Shown here in pieces: positions 34,138 through 42,836 of a DNA stretch of 64,000 bases (position 1 is its first letter; the number at the start of each line of letters is the position of its first letter). The DNA lies in assembly GCA_001797315.1 (NCBI GenBank), contig MGPC01000029.1:81354-145353 (forward strand), written 5' to 3'. The notes below the pieces were generated by a model, which saw only the letters and a program-made list of their open reading frames with translations, made no database searches and was not told where the DNA came from. The translations under genes were made by a program, and so were the position numbers. This DNA is from Curvibacter sp. GWA2_64_110. Its GTDB lineage: Bacteria; Pseudomonadota; Gammaproteobacteria; Burkholderiales; Burkholderiaceae_C.

Positions 34138-34950
34138 ATGAACCCGACCCCCCCCCGGATCGCGGAGCTCACCGCTCCTGCGGCTTGGCGGGTGGTCGAT
34201 TTCATTTCCGACCTGCACCTGCAGGCCAGCGAGCCCGCCACGGTAGCGGCGTGGGAACGCTACATGGCGCACACCCGTGCTGACGCGGTGTTCATCCTGG
34301 GCGACCTGTTCGAGGTCTGGGTCGGCGACGATGTGCTGGGCACCAACGATACGGAAGCGCAGTTCGAAACGCACTGCGCGCACATCCTGCGCGCCACCGC
34401 CGAGCGCAGTGCCGTCTTCTTCATGCACGGCAACCGCGACTTCCTGCTCGGCGCCGCGTTCGCCCAGGCCGCAGGCCTGCAACTGCTGGCCGACCCCACG
34501 GCCCTGAGCTTCGGCCAGCAGCGCTGGCTGCTGACGCACGGCGATGCGCTGTGCCTGGACGACACCGACTACCTGCAATTCCGTGCCCAGGTGCGCAGCG
34601 CCGAATGGCAGGCGACTTTTCTGGCCCAGCCGCTGGCCGAGCGGCGCGCCATTGCGCGTGGCCTGCGCGCCCAGAGCGAGGCGCGCAAAAGAAGTGGTGC
34701 CGTTTACGCCGATGTGGACGCCGCGGCCGCCCGCGACTGGCTGCAAGCCGCCCAGGCGCGCGAACTGATCCACGGCCACACCCACAAGCCGGCCGACCAT
34801 GCATTCGGTACGGACCTGCAGCGCCGCGTGCTGAGCGACTGGGACGCCGCCGCTACACCGCCACGGGCCGAAGTGCTGCGCCTGCGGCTGGGCGGTGATG
34901 TCGTGCAGGTCCAGCGCCTGGCCGCCAGCCAGGCCGTGCTGGACCACTGA
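34138..34950 (+). CDS. lpxH: UDP-2,3-diacylglucosamine diphosphatase
   Basis: Calcineurin-fold enzyme that cleaves UDP-2,3-diacylglucosamine to lipid X in lipid A synthesis, at the inner membrane surface. The protein is 270 residues. Metal-binding motifs are SDLHL, GDLFEVWVGDD, HGNRDF, THGDALC and HGHTHKPADH in order. It follows ppiB by 22 bases and is followed by mtfA after two bases, so the group is probably one transcript. Confidence 0.95.
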   Translation: MNPTPPRIAELTAPAAWRVVDFISDLHLQASEPATVAAWERYMAHTRADAVFILGDLFEVWVGDDVLGTNDTEAQFETHCAHILRATAERSAVFFMHGNRDFLLGAAFAQAAGLQLLADPTALSFGQQRWLLTHGDALCLDDTDYLQFRAQVRSAEWQATFLAQPLAERRAIARGLRAQSEARKRSGAVYADVDAAAARDWLQAAQARELIHGHTHKPADHAFGTDLQRRVLSDWDAAATPPRAEVLRLRLGGDVVQVQRLAASQAVLDH

Positions 34951-34952
34951 AC

Positions 34953-35756
34953 ATGTGGGGCTGGCTGCGGCGCTTGGGGCGCAGCGCCCGCGCACACCGC
35001 GGCATTCCGGATGCGCTGTGGCAAACCACCCTGGGCAATTACCCGTTTCTGGCTGCTTGCTCCCCGGCAGAGCTGCAGCGCCTGCGCGAGCTCAGCGCCC
35101 TCTTCCTGGCCGAGAAAGAGTTTCATGGTGCCCAGGGACTGGCCATTACGGATGCCATGGCAGTGGCGATTGCCGCCCAGGCCTGTCTGCCGGTGCTGCA
35201 CTTCGGCCCCGGCCGCCAGCCGCTGGACTGGTACGACGATTTCGTCGGCATCGTCGTGCATCCGGACGAAGTGCTGGCGCAACGCGAAGTGATGGATGAG
35301 GACGGCGTGGTGCACCACTACGACGAAGTGCTGGCCGGCGAGGCGATGCAAGGCGGCCCGGTGATGCTGAGCTGGCAGGATGTGGCTGCCGCCTCCAGCG
35401 AGAGCGGCTACAACGTGGTCATCCATGAGTTCGTGCACAAGCTCGACCTGCGTGATGGCCAGCCCGACGGCTGCCCGCCTCTGGGCGCCGGCTTCCTGGG
35501 AGCCGCCAGTGCGCGCCAGGCACGCGAACACTGGCTGACCACGCTGCAAGCCAGCTTTGAGGATTTCCACGAACAGGTGATCAAGGCCGAGCGCTTTGGG
35601 GCGCCGCCGCCCTGGCTCGACCCTTATGGGGCCGAGGCCATCGACGAGTTCTTCGCCGTGACCAGCGAAGCCTATTTCGTCAACCGCCCGCAGTTTGCCC
35701 GCGACTTCACCGCGCTCGTGCCGCTGTTCGACGCCTTCTACCGGCCCGGCGCCTGA
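34953..35756 (+). CDS. mtfA: MtfA-type zinc aminopeptidase
   Basis: Zinc-dependent peptidase of the MtfA family. In E. coli it binds and inactivates the glucose repressor Mlc and has aminopeptidase activity. The protein is 267 residues. The HExxH motif is HEFVH at 158-162, with the third ligand glutamate in the downstream DEFFAVTSEAYF segment. Its family N-terminus WQTTLGNYPFLAACSPAELQRLRELSALFLAEKEFHGAQG is present, interrupted here only by no gaps. Start two bases after lpxH. Confidence 0.9.
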   Translation: MWGWLRRLGRSARAHRGIPDALWQTTLGNYPFLAACSPAELQRLRELSALFLAEKEFHGAQGLAITDAMAVAIAAQACLPVLHFGPGRQPLDWYDDFVGIVVHPDEVLAQREVMDEDGVVHHYDEVLAGEAMQGGPVMLSWQDVAAASSESGYNVVIHEFVHKLDLRDGQPDGCPPLGAGFLGAASARQAREHWLTTLQASFEDFHEQVIKAERFGAPPPWLDPYGAEAIDEFFAVTSEAYFVNRPQFARDFTALVPLFDAFYRPGA

Positions 35757-35774
35757 CGACGCCGGTCGTGAAGA

Positions 35775-38381
35775 TCAGCGGCGCAACAAGACCTTGAGCA
35801 CGTTCTGCAGGCGCCGCGCCTGCTCAGGCTCGAAGGCCGAACCCAGCACGCGTGCTGCATCCTGGCCCCAGGTCTGCACCGGCGTCGGGTCGTTGCGTCG
35901 GGTGAGCAACTGCAGTTGCAGAGCACGACGGGCGTCCAGCGCAGCCGCCGGTGTCGGCACCTCGGCCGCAATCTCCAGGCGCAGCAAGGCGGTAGCCGCC
36001 TCGCCGGAAGCCGCTGCCGACAAGGCTTGGCTCCACAGCGCGCGCACCGCCGGCGCGACCCGGCTGCCGAGTTCCTGCGCCGTCGGCAACTGGGCCGCAT
36101 CGCGCTGCTCCCAGGCTGAGAGCAGATGCGTCAGTGATTCGCCATGCGCCTGCGCCGCCAGCTTCTTCAGCGCCAGTTGGGCATGCTCCAGCGCCTCGCG
36201 CTGGGCACGGAAAGCGGCATCACCCAGACGCGGCTGATCACGGTAGGACTCGCGTGGTTCACGCCGGCCACCGCGCTCTGCGCCACGCTCGTCCCGGCGG
36301 CCCCCCTCGCGCCGCTCGCCAGGCCGGCCACGGCCCGCCGGTGCGGCCGGCTCGGCCTTTTTCATGCCGGGACGGTCGTCACCACGCACGGCCACCACCG
36401 GCTTGCGCGGTTTGGGCGGCTCGGCAGCGGGTGCCACGGCTTCGCCCGGCGCTTCTTCCGCTCCTGTTTCTGTAGCAGCTGGCGCAGATTCCACATGGGC
36501 TTGAGCCTTTTTTTCCTCTGGAACCGGAGCACCCTCCGAAGCACGCAGTGCGCTCTCCAGCGCATTCATGGCCGCCCGGATGGTCTGCGCATCACCACCG
36601 GCGTTGGCCGCTTCCAGCGCCTTGGCCGCTTCCATCACCTGGCGGTCGCGCTCGCTCATGGCACTGGTAGCCTTCTCGCGCTCGGCCGTCTTGCGGTTGA
36701 AAGCGTCGTCGATCGGCTTGCGGAAAGCATCCCACAGCTTCTGCTCCTGGCGTCGCTCCAGCGGCACGGCATGGGCTTCGGCCTGCCAGCGCTGCTGCAA
36801 GGCCTTGACGGCGTCGATGCGCAACACCGGTGCAGCCCCCAGCACGGCAGCTTCCTCGATCATGGCCTGGCGGCGCTGCAGACTGGCCTTTTGCACCGCC
36901 TCCAGCGGCGCCGCCGCCGCTGCCATGGTGGTTTTCCACAGCGGCTGCAGCTCGGCAAAGGCCTTTTCGCTCAGGTGGCCGGCCTCGCGCCAGCGCTCGG
37001 CAAACTGATGCAGCTCGCGATTGAAGCCTTTCCAGTCATCGCCCGCCGCGGTCGTGTTCGCCGCCGCCCAGGCCTTCAATTCCTCCACCAGGGCCAGTCG
37101 CTTGGCCCGGTGCTCGGCCGCCTCGGCCCGCACCTTGTCCAGCCAGGCCTCGACCACCTTGTGCGCCTGGTTGCAGGCCTCGTCGAAGCGCTTCCACAGC
37201 GCATGGTTGGGCACGCCGCCCTGGTCGGTCTGTTTCCACTGCTCACGCAAGGCGCGCAGGGTTTCCTGCATCTTGCGCCCGCCCAGGGCCTGGCCCTCGG
37301 GCCGGTTCAGCAGCGCTTCGGCCTTGCCCACCAGTTCCTCGCGCAACTGGTCGGCGCGCCAGCGCTGCCAGCCTTCGAGTTCGCCGGCCGCCGCCAGGGC
37401 CGCATGGACCTGCTTGTCGAGCGCGTCATCGATGTGGCGGCCATGCTCCTTGAGCGCCTGGCGCAAGTTGGCGGCCGCACCGGTGCTGGCCTTGCCGTGG
37501 CCTTCGGCCACTTCCTGCTCCAGTTTTGAGAGCGCCTCGCGCACAGCCGACGTGGCCTGGGCACGGATTTGAGGGTCAACTTTCAGTTTGGCCGGCTGCG
37601 GCGCCGCTTCAGGCGGCAGGCCGCGCGCCTGGCGCAGCTCGTCGGCCCAGACCGGCACTTGCGGCAAGGTCACCGTTGCATCAGCCGCCGCGGCCACGGC
37701 CTGCGCCAGCGCCGCGCTGAAGGCCTCCCACACCAGCGTCAGCTGCCCGCGCGAGGTTTCCAGCTGCGGCGGAAAACGCGCATCAACGCTGGGCCAGTTG
37801 GCATCGCTCGGCAAGGCCGCCGCCTGTTCCTGCCAGTTGGTCACGTCGGTACGCAAGGCGTCAGCCGCGGCCTGGGCGTCCTTCCACGACTTGGTGGACA
37901 GCACCTCGATGCGCTGGGCCAGCAGCACCGCGGCCTCGCGCTGCACCTGCACGCGATGCTGCAGGTCTTCGATCACCTTGACCCGCTCCGCCAGCTGCAC
38001 CTTGAGGCCGGCCAGCGGCTCGCGGCTCAGCGGCGCACCGGCCTTGGCGGCGTCACGCTGCCAGGCCAGGGCATCGGCGATGTTGAGCTTGCCGGCCTCC
38101 AGCAGCGCCTGTGCCTTGGCAGACCATTCGGCGGCCATCGCCTCCTGTCCCTTGGCACGGCGGATGTCGTCCAGGCGCTCGCGCAACAGCTTGGCCGCGC
38201 CCTTGTCCTTGACACTGAGTTCCTTGTAGACCGCTTGCAGTTGCTCAGGTGCCGGTTCGCCGGCCAGCCATTCGCGCACGCGCGCCGCGCGCTCACCCGA
38301 GGTGGCGGCAGAAAAAGCGCCGCCGGTGAGGGCGTCGAGTTGTTGAAGGTCGTTCGGTTTGGCAGGCACGGAGGAGTTCAC
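35775..38381 (-). CDS. Large DUF349-domain protein
   Basis: Cytoplasmic, highly charged helical protein of 868 residues with several DUF349 repeats (roughly 330-600, with repeated W-x-x-F and LW-x-x-F elements such as LWKRFDEACNQAH and LWDAFRKPIDDAF). A low-complexity Ala/Glu/Pro and Arg/Gly-rich segment follows (about 615-720) and then a helical C-terminal part. No biochemical function is established. The start is placed at GTG 38381 because GACAAT (38429-38424) would start transcription between it and the upstream ATG at 38453. Residues 636-641 (ATETGA) derive from a 17-bp repeat in the low-complexity part. Confidence 0.8.
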   Translation of the reverse strand: MNSSVPAKPNDLQQLDALTGGAFSAATSGERAARVREWLAGEPAPEQLQAVYKELSVKDKGAAKLLRERLDDIRRAKGQEAMAAEWSAKAQALLEAGKLNIADALAWQRDAAKAGAPLSREPLAGLKVQLAERVKVIEDLQHRVQVQREAAVLLAQRIEVLSTKSWKDAQAAADALRTDVTNWQEQAAALPSDANWPSVDARFPPQLETSRGQLTLVWEAFSAALAQAVAAAADATVTLPQVPVWADELRQARGLPPEAAPQPAKLKVDPQIRAQATSAVREALSKLEQEVAEGHGKASTGAAANLRQALKEHGRHIDDALDKQVHAALAAAGELEGWQRWRADQLREELVGKAEALLNRPEGQALGGRKMQETLRALREQWKQTDQGGVPNHALWKRFDEACNQAHKVVEAWLDKVRAEAAEHRAKRLALVEELKAWAAANTTAAGDDWKGFNRELHQFAERWREAGHLSEKAFAELQPLWKTTMAAAAAPLEAVQKASLQRRQAMIEEAAVLGAAPVLRIDAVKALQQRWQAEAHAVPLERRQEQKLWDAFRKPIDDAFNRKTAEREKATSAMSERDRQVMEAAKALEAANAGGDAQTIRAAMNALESALRASEGAPVPEEKKAQAHVESAPAATETGAEEAPGEAVAPAAEPPKPRKPVVAVRGDDRPGMKKAEPAAPAGRGRPGERREGGRRDERGAERGGRREPRESYRDQPRLGDAAFRAQREALEHAQLALKKLAAQAHGESLTHLLSAWEQRDAAQLPTAQELGSRVAPAVRALWSQALSAAASGEAATALLRLEIAAEVPTPAAALDARRALQLQLLTRRNDPTPVQTWGQDAARVLGSAFEPEQARRLQNVLKVLLRR
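36460..36476. repeat. 17-bp palindromic repeat, copy 7 (inside DUF349 gene)
   Basis: GCTCCTGTTTCTGTAGC on the plus strand; translated on the minus strand as A-T-E-T-G-A. Its tail on the right (GGCGCAGATTCCACATGG) nearly matches the tail of the hpnE copy. Confidence 0.75.
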
Positions 38382-38423
38382 GTTGAGCTCGGCAGCAAGG
38401 TGGATGAATGGGTTGAACCGCGT

Positions 38424-38429
38424 ATTGTC
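38424..38429 (-). promoter_or_regulatory. Putative -10 box of the DUF349 gene
   Basis: GACAAT on the minus strand, 43 bases before the GTG start and downstream of the alternative ATG. It is the main reason for choosing the shorter reading frame. Confidence 0.4.
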
Positions 38430-38481
38430 GCCCCGAACGGCGCCCGGCTTCACGCCTGGCGCATGTTTTTGCGTCAGGCCC

Positions 38482-41400
38482 TCACTTCATTGTCAGGCTG
38501 AGTTCGGCGTGAGGGGCCCATTTGCCGTCGGCAACTTCCATCTTGGAGGCGCCGAGGAACAGGCGATCCTGCCCCAGTTCGCGGCTGCTCAGATAGTCCT
38601 TCACCGCCACGCCGCGCGCCTGCGCCAGTTCGCGCATGCGCTCCTCGGTCACCGGAATGCTGGCCAGGAGCAGCGTCTCCATCTCGATCGGCGGCAGGTC
38701 TTTGGCCAAACCCAGCAGGTTGCGCGGCTTGGGAATCCGGGCTCGCCGGTACACCAGCTTGAGCAACTCCGGCCGCTCGGCCTCAGTGACAGGCGCCACC
38801 GTATCGGCCGGCTTGCCGGCCACCACGGCCGCACGCCGCTTTTCGGCCAGCATCAGTGCGCTCAGCTGTTCCCGTTGATACCCCTCACGTTCGGCCGCCA
38901 GGCTGGCGGTTCCGGCCACGGTCATGGTCAACGCCGGACGCTCCTTCATCGCCTGTGCCACCTTGTCCAGGTTGGCGCGTGCTTCAGTACCGAGCACCGC
39001 CGAGCCGGGCGCGAAATTCACCGTGCCGAGCTCCTCATCTGCCCCGCCCAGGGCTGAGGCCAGCAGGGCAAACGGCGCCGTGACGGCCTTGGCGATCAGG
39101 TTCATGATCACCTTGAAAACGATGCCGCCGAAACTGAACTCGGGATCGTTGAGCGAGCCGCTGATCGGCAGGTTGATGTCGATCACGCCATTGCTGTCGG
39201 CCAGCAGCGCCACAGCCAGCCGCACCGGCAGGCTGTTGGGCGCCCCCTCGACCGGATCGCCGAAGGCCAACTGGTTGAGCACCAGCTTGTTGCTGGCCAC
39301 CAGTTGCCCGTCCGGCTGAATCTGGTAGGCCACATCCATGGACAGCTTGCCGCGCTCGATGCCATGGCCAGCGTACTTCACGCTGTAGGGCGACAACGGC
39401 GGCAGTTCCAGATCGCGCATCTTGCCGGTGATGTCCAGCGCCAGCGGTTTGGCCAGCGGATTGAGCTTGCCCAGGATTTCGATCGTGGCCGTGCCTTCGG
39501 CGCGGCCACGCAACTCCAGATCGGCCATGGCCGGTGCCGTGCCGGCTTCGCCGCTGGCGGGCGCGGAAGAAAATGCGCTGAGTCGGCCGGTCAGCTCGGA
39601 CAGATCGGCACTGTAATTCGGCTTGATGAAGCGGTCCGAGAACTGGACCTTGCCATTGACCAGACTGACCGGGCCCATCTCGATCACCGGCGCCAGCGCG
39701 GCGGACTCCACGCTGGCCAGCGCATTTGACGCGGTAGCGGCCGGTGCCGCAGCAGCCGTCACCGGGGCTGCAACCTCCTCTGCCGGCTTCATGAGGTCCT
39801 GAAGATTGATACGTCCGTTCGCGTTGATGACAACACGGGCATAAAAGTCGCTCAGTGCCGTTTCGGCCACCGCCACGCGGATCGCACGCCCCGGCACGAG
39901 CGCCACGGTGAGGCCGCGCAGGCTCAGCGCCTTCCAGCTCAACAGTTCCTCGCCAACCGGCAAGTCCTGCGCCTGCAACGTCCCTGGCGCGGTGTTGGCA
40001 CGCAAATCCTCCAACAGCACGTCGCCAGCCAGCCGGAAAACCGGACCCAGGGCCGTTTGCGCGTAACGGACATTGCCCTTGAAGCCGGCATCGGCCCGCA
40101 GCAAGCGGAAGTTGCTCCTGTCCCCCAGATAGGGCGACAGGGCATGCACTGGCAAATCAACAGCCTGCACCCTTCCCTGCACCGTCAGCGGTTGCAGCCC
40201 CATCTGGCCCACAAAGCTGAATTGGCCCGGATCGCCGCGCCGGCTCCGCACCCGGGCCGAGACCTTGAGCGGTCCGGGCTTGCGGCTGTCGGTGGCGAAT
40301 TCCTTGAGTTGCAGCGACAGGGCCGACACATCCAGCAGCACCGGCCGGGCCTGAGCCCGGTCGGCATAGCGGACCTGGCCACCCTCCAGGGCGGCCTCGT
40401 TCACGGCCACACGCCATGGCGCGGCGGCTTGTGAAGGCTTGGTCGCAACGGCTGTTGCACGGCCCTCATTTGCAGGGACGCCTGCGGCCGTCTTCGCCGG
40501 CATCGTGGCCGGCTGCAACCAGCGCTCGAACATCCAGCGGCCTTCGCGGTCGCGCTCCACCGCCACGGAGGGCTGGCTGATGGCAAGTTTGGCCAGCGTC
40601 ACGCTGCGCGCGTCGGGCTTGACCTCGGCACCCTGCACTTCGATCTTGCTGACCGACAGCGGCCAGTTGCGGTCCGTCCGGCTCTGGGCACCAAGGGTCA
40701 GCTGGCTGGCCTCCAGGTGGGGCACCTGCAGCTGCCACTGCGCATCCTTCCATTGCACGGCCATCTGAGCACTGAGGCGGCCCCCCAGCGTCGGCTCGAT
40801 GAACTGTGCCGCATAAGGCGCCGCCAGCGCCAAGGGCAAATCCTTGAGTTCGGCACTGACCGTGGCTGCCTGCTCGGTGGCTTCGCCCTTGAAGCTCAGC
40901 CGCGCCGCGCTGGTCTTGGCGGAATGGTTGTTGCGGCCATTACCGGATGCCCCCCCTGCCAGCGCCAACGAGCCCGTGAAGGTGGCCGGCTGACGCAAAG
41001 GCAGGGCCAATGCCGCCGCATCGAGCGCCAGATCGCGCACCTCGACCCGGGCGGCAGGCGTCACCGACGCGTCGCTCCAGCGCAGCAGGCCGCCGCGAAC
41101 CGTGAACTTGGCAAGTGCCAGTTGCCAGGCATCCGCCTGGGCCGTGGGCTGCCCCTTGCCCCCCTCCTGGGCAACACCTTTCTTGGCAGCCGCCAAGTTC
41201 AGCAAATTGATGGTGCCGGCCTTGTCGCGACGGGCCTCTAGCCGCGGCCCGGTCAGTTCCACCGAGGCCAGCTTGACGATCTGCTCCAGCGGACGGACAT
41301 CGACCATGTCGACCCGCAAAGCCTCCAGGTCCAGCAGGTCCTGTCCCTTGGCATCGGCCAGCTGCAAGCCCTTGAGCTCGACCACCCCGCTGAGCCGCAC

Positions 41401-42201
41401 CGCCGGCCGCGACGTCTGTTCGAAATGCAGCCGCACATCCGCCCCCGCCACCCCGGCCAGCAGCTTCACTGGCAAACTGGCCGACAGGTAGGGCAGATAA
41501 GGCCGCAGATCCAGCCCCGCCAGATGGAGCGTGGCGTCTGTCTTGCGCGAAGGGGCAAAAGGCGTGGTTTGCGCACTGGAATCGAAACTGCTGCCATTGA
41601 GGCGAAAGGCCAGCCGGGGCTCGGTGACGACCTCGCGCCGTGAATCCAGGCTGCTCAGAAACGGAATGCTGAGGTTCAATTCGCGCACTTCATGCGTGCG
41701 GCCGGCACGCTGGTCCACGAAGTCGATAGAACCCGACTGCAAGGCCAGGTTGTAGAGCGCGAACCGGGGCAACGCTGCCGGCGAATCAGACGGCACCAGC
41801 AGACGCGCCAGGATGTCGTCCACGTCATAGTGCCCCGCCCCCAGATGGGTCAGCCGCAGGTTCATGCCCTCGACCCGCAGCGCATCCACCACCGGCGCCA
41901 GCCGCAGCAGAGACTGCAATTCCGCATCCAGGTAGACGCGCTTGATTTGCAGCTGCGGCGGCGCACCAGCCGCGCCGGCCAGCGTCAGGTCGTCCAGCGT
42001 CACTTCCAACGACCAGGGCCGGAACTGCACGGCCCCCAGGCTGACCTGGCGCCCCGTCTGTTCGCTGGCCAGCTTTTCCAGCTGGGTTTTGATCAGACCG
42101 GGCACGATGGCCCAGCCCAGCCCCCACAGCACCCCGATCCCGGCAGCGACCATGACGGCACGCCGCACCCAATTGTTGTTCTTCACCGATTCGAGCGTCA
42201 T
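38482..42201 (-). CDS. Giant DUF748 (AsmA-like) envelope protein
   Basis: Membrane-anchored periplasmic protein of 1239 residues with an N-terminal transmembrane helix (about 10-32, VRRAVMVAAGIGVLWGLGWAIV). The rest is beta-rich with repeated AsmA/DUF748-type units, e.g. PWSLEVTLDDLTLAG near the N-terminus and YSVKYAGHGIERGKLSMDVAYQ near 950. Such proteins are thought to form hydrophobic grooves spanning the periplasm for lipid movement; that role here is inferred from family likeness only. The last 150 residues include a part resembling the start of an OmpA-like fold (GTVNFAPGSAVLGTEARANLDKVAQAMKERP). ATG 42201 is preferred over one 12 codons upstream. Confidence 0.82.
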   Translation of the reverse strand: MTLESVKNNNWVRRAVMVAAGIGVLWGLGWAIVPGLIKTQLEKLASEQTGRQVSLGAVQFRPWSLEVTLDDLTLAGAAGAPPQLQIKRVYLDAELQSLLRLAPVVDALRVEGMNLRLTHLGAGHYDVDDILARLLVPSDSPAALPRFALYNLALQSGSIDFVDQRAGRTHEVRELNLSIPFLSSLDSRREVVTEPRLAFRLNGSSFDSSAQTTPFAPSRKTDATLHLAGLDLRPYLPYLSASLPVKLLAGVAGADVRLHFEQTSRPAVRLSGVVELKGLQLADAKGQDLLDLEALRVDMVDVRPLEQIVKLASVELTGPRLEARRDKAGTINLLNLAAAKKGVAQEGGKGQPTAQADAWQLALAKFTVRGGLLRWSDASVTPAARVEVRDLALDAAALALPLRQPATFTGSLALAGGASGNGRNNHSAKTSAARLSFKGEATEQAATVSAELKDLPLALAAPYAAQFIEPTLGGRLSAQMAVQWKDAQWQLQVPHLEASQLTLGAQSRTDRNWPLSVSKIEVQGAEVKPDARSVTLAKLAISQPSVAVERDREGRWMFERWLQPATMPAKTAAGVPANEGRATAVATKPSQAAAPWRVAVNEAALEGGQVRYADRAQARPVLLDVSALSLQLKEFATDSRKPGPLKVSARVRSRRGDPGQFSFVGQMGLQPLTVQGRVQAVDLPVHALSPYLGDRSNFRLLRADAGFKGNVRYAQTALGPVFRLAGDVLLEDLRANTAPGTLQAQDLPVGEELLSWKALSLRGLTVALVPGRAIRVAVAETALSDFYARVVINANGRINLQDLMKPAEEVAAPVTAAAAPAATASNALASVESAALAPVIEMGPVSLVNGKVQFSDRFIKPNYSADLSELTGRLSAFSSAPASGEAGTAPAMADLELRGRAEGTATIEILGKLNPLAKPLALDITGKMRDLELPPLSPYSVKYAGHGIERGKLSMDVAYQIQPDGQLVASNKLVLNQLAFGDPVEGAPNSLPVRLAVALLADSNGVIDINLPISGSLNDPEFSFGGIVFKVIMNLIAKAVTAPFALLASALGGADEELGTVNFAPGSAVLGTEARANLDKVAQAMKERPALTMTVAGTASLAAEREGYQREQLSALMLAEKRRAAVVAGKPADTVAPVTEAERPELLKLVYRRARIPKPRNLLGLAKDLPPIEMETLLLASIPVTEERMRELAQARGVAVKDYLSSRELGQDRLFLGASKMEVADGKWAPHAELSLTMK

Positions 42202-42267
42202 GCGACTGAGTTTTGACCGGCCGGCGGCAAAGGTCAATTCTCAAGCTGAAAAAAGTTTGACGGAAGG

Positions 42268-42317
42268 TAAAAACAAGAAAGCCCGGACGGTCGGCCTGCA
42301 GCCTGCCCGCCGGGCTT
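42268..42317 (-). terminator. Terminator of the candidate small RNA
   Basis: AAGCCCGG (42279-42286) pairs with CCGGGCTT (42310-42317) around an inner helix; on the minus strand TTTCTTGTTTTTA follows. It ends 66 bases before the DUF748 start, so it would stop the RNA or act as an attenuator for that gene. Confidence 0.85.
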
Positions 42318-42489
42318 GACGGCTGGCACGAGGCCCATGCCGTCTGGGTGACGCATAGGGGAGAGTCGAGTCCCCCATGCGCAGGAGGCAAGAGATTGCC
42401 TCCATGAATCGCCGGGTTCTGTCAGTCCAGAACACCCCATCCGGATGTAGACCGCTTACTACCGACAAGATCGCCTGATGTGACAGGCC
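42268..42489 (-). ncRNA. Candidate structured small RNA, about 222 nt, unknown family
   Basis: The intergenic region 42202-42836 (635 bases) has no credible gene but holds a complete RNA transcription unit on the minus strand. A promoter is at 42495-42522 and a terminator at 42268-42317. Between them are successive hairpins: CCTG/CAGG at the 5' end, GTTCTG/CAGAAC, GGAGGCAA/TTGCCTCC with loop TCTC (8 bp perfect), CGCAT-GGGG/CCCC-ATGCG, and GACGGC/GCCGTC. I do not recognise it as 6S RNA, RNase P RNA, tmRNA or SRP RNA. It could instead be a long leader of the DUF748 gene. A possible 68-codon ORF inside lacks a ribosome-binding site and runs through all the stems. Confidence 0.65.
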
Positions 42490-42494
42490 TTCTC

Positions 42495-42522
42495 AATTTA
42501 GCCCGCCCACAGGCGATTTCAA
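42495..42522 (-). promoter_or_regulatory. Promoter of the candidate small RNA
   Basis: On the minus strand TTGAAA (42522-42517), a 16-base spacer, then TAAATT (42500-42495). The predicted start is a G at 42488-42489, which is the first base of the first hairpin. Confidence 0.65.
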
Positions 42523-42590
42523 ATCGGAATTTCAATGAATCCAGGCTGCTTGATTGGCTTGCACACGTCTTTTCAAGGCTATAAAAATGA

Positions 42591-42624
42591 ATATCAAATC
42601 AACTTTTTATTATTGACTTGATAT
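42591..42624. promoter_or_regulatory. AT-rich inverted repeat overlapping the transglycosylase promoter
   Basis: ATATCAAATCAA (42591-42602) and TTGACTTGATAT (42613-42624) are inverted arms with 11 of 12 bases paired and a ten-base spacer. The -35 of the promoter below lies in the right arm, so a dimeric regulator bound here would compete with RNA polymerase. Confidence 0.55.
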
Positions 42625-42641
42625 ATTGAAGCACTTAAAAT
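42613..42641 (+). promoter_or_regulatory. Sigma-70 promoter of the lytic transglycosylase gene
   Basis: TTGACT (42613-42618), a 17-base spacer and TAAAAT (42636-42641), the best sigma-70 match in the window. The predicted start near 42648 gives an untranslated leader of about 190 bases, unusually long here. Confidence 0.75.
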
Positions 42642-42836
42642 TCGCCCAATCCTGCCTTAAGTCAGGGACAACCCGAACTCGCTGCCGACCCCCGGCTACA
42701 TCAGATCGCTGCCCTCGTTGAAGACGACTTGCAGGATTCTGATGGCGTAACCAACCCAGACGTGACGCCCGCTTTTTGACGCTGCTACCTTTACTGCAGT
42801 GCCAAAGCGCAGGCTCACGCGAGAAGAGGATGTGCT

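Noticed and set aside
42234..42468. Short ORFs of 68 and 75 codons in the intergenic sRNA region
   Set aside because: No ribosome-binding site, they run through all the hairpins and the terminator, and the amino-acid makeup is not protein-like.
42268..42489. 6S RNA (ssrS), RNase P RNA or tmRNA
   Set aside because: The long rod with central bubble of 6S, the conserved RNase P core and the tmRNA tRNA-like ends with CCA are not present; the structure is a chain of separate hairpins.
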